From an uncultured Verrucomicrobiota bacterium (GTDB taxonomy: Bacteria; Verrucomicrobiota; Verrucomicrobiia; Limisphaerales; UBA9464), in NCBI GenBank assembly GCA_903925515.1, contig CAIYFP010000628.1, positions 1 through 11,231 on the forward strand: a DNA stretch of 11,231 nucleotides, in the 5' to 3' direction. Positions within the stretch are counted from its first letter, which is position 1, and every line of letters starts with the position of its first letter. The translations under genes and the position numbers were made by a program. The notes under the pieces are model-generated. The model saw only the letters and a program-made list of their open reading frames with translations. It did no database searches and was not told the DNA's origin. Below are positions 6,490-11,231 of the stretch, piece after piece.

Positions 6490-7422
6490 ATGATCGAGCG
6501 TGCTCTGCTGGCGTTGGCGTTGACGGCGAAGGTCGTCATGGGGCGGGCACCCGTGACGGTTTGGCCGCCGCAGTACCCCCTTGCGAGCGATGCACGATGG
6601 TTGCTCACGGCTCCCGTCGGGCGTTTCGACGCGTCCGCGTTGGTGAGGCTGCCGGACGGGTCATGGCTGGTGGCCAACGACAAGCAGTCACCCTTGTTCC
6701 GGTGCGACCTGTCCACGAACGGCACGGGCGTCCTGTCGGCCGCGCCGGAGTGGTTTCCCCCGGATCGCCTTCGCGCGGCGGCCGGCGACCCGTCCTTCCA
6801 GCCGGACCTTGAGGGGTTGGCGACGGACGACCGCGGACGCTTGTACCTCTGCACGGAGAAGCAGCGATGGATCTTCCGGGCGACGCCGGGCCACGGGAGC
6901 GTCGAGCGCCTCGGGATTGACTGGTCCCCGGTCCGTCGTTGGCTAAGCCCGACGGACATGAACGCGTCATGGGAGGGAATCGCGATCGGCGGCGACCGCA
7001 TGTACCTCGCGAACGAGCGGTCCACGGGGCGAATCATCGTCGTGGACCTTGCGACGCTGAGGGTGTCCGGGGATTTCCAGGCGCGTCCCGTGGGGTCCAC
7101 GGCGATGGACGTGCATTATTCGGACCTTTGCTGGCACGACGGGTCCCTATGGGTGTTGTGCCGGGGTAACCAGGCGGTTCTTCGCGTGGACCCCGCGAGC
7201 CGACAGACCGTTGCGCAGTTCAACTACGGGCCCGTCGAGGGGCACCCTTCCAATGCATATTCGGTGCCGCTTGGCATCGGAATGGCCGAGGGACTCTGGG
7301 TGGACGACTCGCACATCTGGGTGCTCGTCGATAACAACGGCTTCGCGCGGAAGGCGGATCCCAAGGATTCTCGGCCGCTGCTGTTCCGGTGCCCAAGGCC
7401 CGACTCGGTCGCGAAGCCCTGA
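6490..7422 (+). CDS. Exported SdiA-regulated/phytase-like beta-propeller protein
   Basis: This 310-residue protein has a short N-terminal hydrophobic segment (about 4-20), consistent with export. The rest shows propeller-type repeats with acidic EG motifs: DLEGLATDDRGRLYL (106-120), SWEGIAIGGDRMYLA (160-174), SDLCWHDGSLWVL (211-223) and AEGLWVDDSHIWVL (266-279). These match the pattern of the SdiA-regulated and esterase-like phytase propellers, whose biochemical role is often unproven. The repeated acidic residues could bind metal. ATG 6490 is chosen because it directly precedes the signal-like segment. GTG 6457 would add 11 residues rich in Arg and Gly; a GGAAGGGG stretch (6469-6476) lies rather far upstream of 6490. 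The gene stands alone, with lepA following after 276 bases. A strictosidine-synthase-like or simple ligand-binding propeller cannot be excluded. Confidence 0.72.
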   Translation: MIERALLALALTAKVVMGRAPVTVWPPQYPLASDARWLLTAPVGRFDASALVRLPDGSWLVANDKQSPLFRCDLSTNGTGVLSAAPEWFPPDRLRAAAGDPSFQPDLEGLATDDRGRLYLCTEKQRWIFRATPGHGSVERLGIDWSPVRRWLSPTDMNASWEGIAIGGDRMYLANERSTGRIIVVDLATLRVSGDFQARPVGSTAMDVHYSDLCWHDGSLWVLCRGNQAVLRVDPASRQTVAQFNYGPVEGHPSNAYSVPLGIGMAEGLWVDDSHIWVLVDNNGFARKADPKDSRPLLFRCPRPDSVAKP

Positions 7423-7424
7423 GG

Positions 7425-7454
7425 CCGGCCCCGCCCGCGGAGCCGCCGGGCCGG
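7425..7454 (+). terminator. GC-rich hairpin just after the propeller gene
   Basis: A perfect 7-bp inverted repeat CCGGCCC/GGGCCGG (7425-7431 and 7448-7454) begins 3 bases after the stop codon. An overlapping outer pair GAGGCC/GGCCTC (7421-7426 and 7465-7470) is an alternative fold. It may slow or end transcription, but no T-run follows, so a classical intrinsic terminator is not supported. Confidence 0.3.
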
Positions 7455-7477
7455 GCATCGCGGTGGCCTCCATCGCT

Positions 7478-7498
7478 CGCCTTGCCCATGCGAAGGCG
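7478..7498. repeat. Short hairpin in the lepA upstream region
   Basis: CGCCTT (7478-7483) and AAGGCG (7493-7498) form a 6-bp stem with a 9-base loop. It may act with the larger hairpin before it. Function unknown. Confidence 0.2.
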
Positions 7499-7661
7499 GG
7501 CGAGTTTCAAGGGCAAGGAAGATGCCACGGTCCTGCAACGAAGCTTCCGAGGCCCCACCGCAGGAAGGCATGGCGGTTGGCCTGCACCGGGAATCCCCGT
7601 GCCAACGAGTACCGAAAAAGCCTTCCATACACGGGAGTTGGACGTATCGTCGCCGGCTCCG

Positions 7662-7696
7662 GCAGGCGCTCGTTGATGGATCGCGGGAACGCCTGC
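7662..7696 (+). promoter_or_regulatory. Hairpin abutting the lepA start codon
   Basis: GCAGGCG (7662-7668) and CGCCTGC (7690-7696) are perfectly complementary, with a 21-base loop, and end 2 bases before ATG 7699. In the transcript the stem would occupy the ribosome binding region, where no good Shine-Dalgarno sequence is otherwise seen. Translational control is inferred, not shown. Confidence 0.35.
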
Positions 7697-7698
7697 GG

Positions 7699-9507
<1,809 letters not shown>

Positions 9508-9524
9508 CAGCCTCATTCCACGTC

Positions 9525-10814
9525 ATGTACCTGCTCCTTTGGCTTGTCCATCGTCGCGTCCGCAAGGCCGCCGAGTTGCATGGCATCGTCCAGAAACACC
9601 TCGACCACCAAAGGGATGTTCTCCCGGGGAAAAACGTCTCGGAAATCGAGGCGGGCCTGGCGGCCTTCCGGGAAGCTTATCGCAATCCTCACACCCGCGG
9701 CGCGGACTTGAAGTCTGCCGCCAACCAGATCGAGGACATCGCCCATCGCTGGCTCAAGCCCTACCCGTTCGCCCCGTACCGCGAAAACTTCGAAAGCTTC
9801 CTCGGGACGGCCGTTCTGGTCTTCGCTTTCAAGACCTTCTTTGCCACGCCGATGGAGATTCCCACGGGATCGGCGCAGCCCACGTTCTATGGGATCACCG
9901 CAGACGACCTGCGGCAACGGCCCGACGTCGCCATCCCAACGGGGCTCCGCCGCTACTGGGAAAAATGGGCCAAGGGAACGTCCTACTACGAGGTCATCGC
10001 CAAGGCCGACGGCGAGTTGCAGGGGCTCACGAGCCCCACCAAACAGTTGGCGTTCGGCAAGCTGGGCTTTGGCAAGCGGGTCGATGTCGTCGTGGGCAAC
10101 GTGTCCTATCCCGTTGCATGGGTGCCGGAGTCGCCGCAGGTGCACCTCAAGCTGTACGACCCCATGACGCGCCAGCCCGTCCAGTCGTCCTTCAAGGCCG
10201 GCGAAGCCATCATCCGCTGCCGCGTTCGCTCGGGCGACCGGCTCTTCGTCGAGCGCCTCACCTACAACTTCAGGAAGCCCCGGCGCGGGGAATACTTCGT
10301 GTTCCAATCGACGGGAATGCCCGAGGAGGTCACGCAAGGGACGCATTACATCAAGCGCTTGGTGGCCTTTGGCGGGGAGAAGGTTCGGATTGGCGACGAC
10401 CGGCACGTGTACATCAACGGCAGGCGCCTTGATGCGGCGGACCCGGGATTTGAACGGCTCTATTCCTTTGATCCCGCCATGACGCCCGCAGACAGCGTGT
10501 ACTCGGGACACGTGAACGGGACCGCATACCAGAAGGCTTTGGCCGAAGGCCTGGCCCGGACCGCCGGGACAGGGATGGACGAGGCGCGTCGTGCCAGGTG
10601 GGCGACGGAGCTGGCGGCCGGCATGGCTCATGTGACGCGTTACTTTCCGGACGGGCAGACGGAGTACACGGTTCGTCCGAACTGCATGCTTGGGTTTGGC
10701 GACAACACGATGAGCTCGAGCGACGGCCGACATTGGGGGGACGTGCCGCGGGAGAAGATCATCGGGAAGGCTTGGCTGGTGATGTGGCCGTTCACGGAGC
10801 GTTGGGGTTGGTGA
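9525..10814 (+). CDS. lepB: Signal peptidase I with long insertions
   Basis: This 429-residue membrane serine protease cleaves signal peptides from exported proteins on the outer face of the cytoplasmic membrane. The catalytic Ser is S116 in the motif I-P-T-G-S-A-Q-P-T, where most family members have S-M instead of S-A. The catalytic Lys is K277 in HYIKRLVAFGGEKV. The C-terminal box GDNTMSSSD (392-400) and the WGDVP...IIGKAWLVMWP tail are also intact. A membrane segment (about 92-109) precedes the Ser box, and about 90 mostly polar N-terminal residues come before that. About 115 residues separate the Ser box from the RSGDRLFVERLTYNF box (236-249), and about 85 residues (300-385) separate the Lys box from the GDN box. 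These insertions make it longer than E. coli LepB (about 324), and I recall similar insertions in verrucomicrobial enzymes. The gene starts 17 bases after lepA and is probably co-transcribed with it; no clear Shine-Dalgarno is visible. Confidence 0.94.
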   Translation: MYLLLWLVHRRVRKAAELHGIVQKHLDHQRDVLPGKNVSEIEAGLAAFREAYRNPHTRGADLKSAANQIEDIAHRWLKPYPFAPYRENFESFLGTAVLVFAFKTFFATPMEIPTGSAQPTFYGITADDLRQRPDVAIPTGLRRYWEKWAKGTSYYEVIAKADGELQGLTSPTKQLAFGKLGFGKRVDVVVGNVSYPVAWVPESPQVHLKLYDPMTRQPVQSSFKAGEAIIRCRVRSGDRLFVERLTYNFRKPRRGEYFVFQSTGMPEEVTQGTHYIKRLVAFGGEKVRIGDDRHVYINGRRLDAADPGFERLYSFDPAMTPADSVYSGHVNGTAYQKALAEGLARTAGTGMDEARRARWATELAAGMAHVTRYFPDGQTEYTVRPNCMLGFGDNTMSSSDGRHWGDVPREKIIGKAWLVMWPFTERWGW

Positions 10815-10877
10815 GGGTTCGTGGCTCGCGCGGCGCGGCGCGGTCATGGGACGGGTGTTTGCGGGTTGCTCTTGTCC

Positions 10878-10886
10878 GGGGGGGGG
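10878..10886 (+). repeat. Run of nine G
   Basis: A homopolymeric G tract lies between lepB and the transporter gene, about 140 bases upstream of the transporter start. Such tracts can vary in length by slippage, and they are also prone to sequencing error. It is not inside a recognised gene. Confidence 0.6.
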
Positions 10887-10888
10887 CC

Positions 10889-10920
10889 GTTTGAAGGCAC
10901 AAGGCATGTTATATTTCGAA
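10889..10920 (+). promoter_or_regulatory. Candidate promoter for the transporter gene
   Basis: TTGAAG (10891-10896) followed by the AT-rich TATATT (10910-10915) resembles -35 and -10 elements, but the spacing of 13 bases is too short for a standard promoter. This is the only AT-rich patch in the lepB-transporter gap. Confidence 0.22.
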
Positions 10921-10922
10921 AG

Positions 10923-10980
10923 ATGCGCCTCAACCTCCGCGTCCTCCGCGGCATCCGCGTGCCCATCCAGCATCACCTCC
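10923..10980 (-). repeat. Possible dispersed intergenic repeat (CGCGGAGG-type)
   Basis: On the minus strand this stretch reads as tandem variants of GCGGATGCC, GCGGAGGAC, GCGGAGGTT. It resembles the short GCGGAGG/GCAGAGG intergenic repeats I recall from several environmental bacterial genomes. Only one copy is in the window, so dispersal cannot be tested here. The plus strand from here to the transporter start is strongly pyrimidine-rich. Confidence 0.3.
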
Positions 10981-11028
10981 TTCCTCCTCGCTACCCTCGC
11001 CTCCTCCCCTCCATGCTTTGTCTCCGCC

Positions 11029-11231
11029 ATGGAGCCGGCTGTCTTTGAAGCACGATTGTCCCCGCGCGAGGAAGCGTTCGAGACGTGGAGGCGGCGCGTC
11101 GGCCTGTTTCTTGCGCCCATCGCCTTCGCCGTCGCATGGTTCGTCCCAATCGATGCACTCGAGCCCAAGGCGCATCGGCTCCTCGCGGTCATGGCCGCCG
11201 CAGTCGTGCTTTGGATGACCGAGGCCATCCC
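11029..11231 (+). CDS. SLC13/DASS-family anion transporter, N-terminal part only
   Basis: The gene is cut by the right edge after 67 codons. A charged N-terminal segment (1-23) leads into a first membrane helix (about 24-41, GLFLAPIAFAVAWFVPI). A short loop with LEPKAHRLLAV follows, then a second helix ending in the WMTEAI motif (62-67) typical of the SLC13/divalent anion:sodium symporter family (dicarboxylate, sulfate or citrate carriers). The substrate cannot be told from this part. The start ATG 11029 is the first in frame that gives the family N-terminus; no clear ribosome binding site is seen. Its distance of 214 bases from lepB and the AT-rich patch between them suggest a separate transcription unit. 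Confidence 0.75.
   Translation, partial: MEPAVFEARLSPREEAFETWRRRVGLFLAPIAFAVAWFVPIDALEPKAHRLLAVMAAAVVLWMTEAI

Noticed and set aside
7522..7698. Upstream extension of the lepA open frame
   Set aside because: The extra 59 residues have no similarity to LepA N-termini, and the region contains hairpins; ATG 7699 matches the family start.
10821..11048. A 75-codon plus-strand frame between lepB and the transporter gene
   Set aside because: It spans a G9 tract and repeat-like sequence, ends inside the transporter gene in another frame and has no motifs.

Overview
The window is GC-rich throughout and holds six complete protein genes and one partial gene. It most likely comes from a member of the Verrucomicrobiota or a related PVC-group bacterium. 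This rests on three things: a secreted multi-haem cytochrome with a PA14 domain paired with a secreted beta-propeller protein, an acetylornithine-type aminotransferase with an unusual D-A-V-Q motif, and a signal peptidase I with long insertions. The assignment is inference, because no rRNA or other phylogenetic marker was analysed.

Layout. Positions 1-388 contain no convincing protein gene; the minus strand from about 114 to the left edge resembles the 5' end of a bacterial group II intron. A two-gene plus-strand operon follows (389-3193 and 3238-4731). It encodes a 934-residue exported cytochrome with five CxxCH haem sites and an embedded PA14 domain, then a 497-residue exported beta-propeller protein with a C-terminal Ig-like domain. 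An argD-like aminotransferase (4769-6076, minus strand) converges on this operon. A noncoding divergent region of about 410 bases (6077-6489) separates it from a small exported beta-propeller of the SdiA-regulated/phytase-like type (6490-7422). Next come lepA (elongation factor 4, 7699-9507) and, 17 bases later, lepB (signal peptidase I, 9525-10814), probably one operon. The right edge cuts a gene for an SLC13/DASS-type anion transporter (from 11029).

How the genes work together. The cytochrome and propeller genes look like a periplasmic redox pair: the propeller protein would be a candidate oxidoreductase or ligand-binding partner, and the five-haem protein an electron acceptor or wire whose PA14 domain may tether it to carbohydrate. 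This pair is the best candidate for an undescribed system here, but its substrate cannot be read from sequence. lepA and lepB are housekeeping genes for translation and protein export. The aminotransferase probably serves arginine biosynthesis. No CRISPR array, tRNA, rRNA, transposase gene or prophage gene was seen.

The cytochrome/propeller operon uses mainly G-ending codons on its coding strand. lepA and the aminotransferase use mainly C-ending codons. That compositional difference is a second reason to look closely at the operon.
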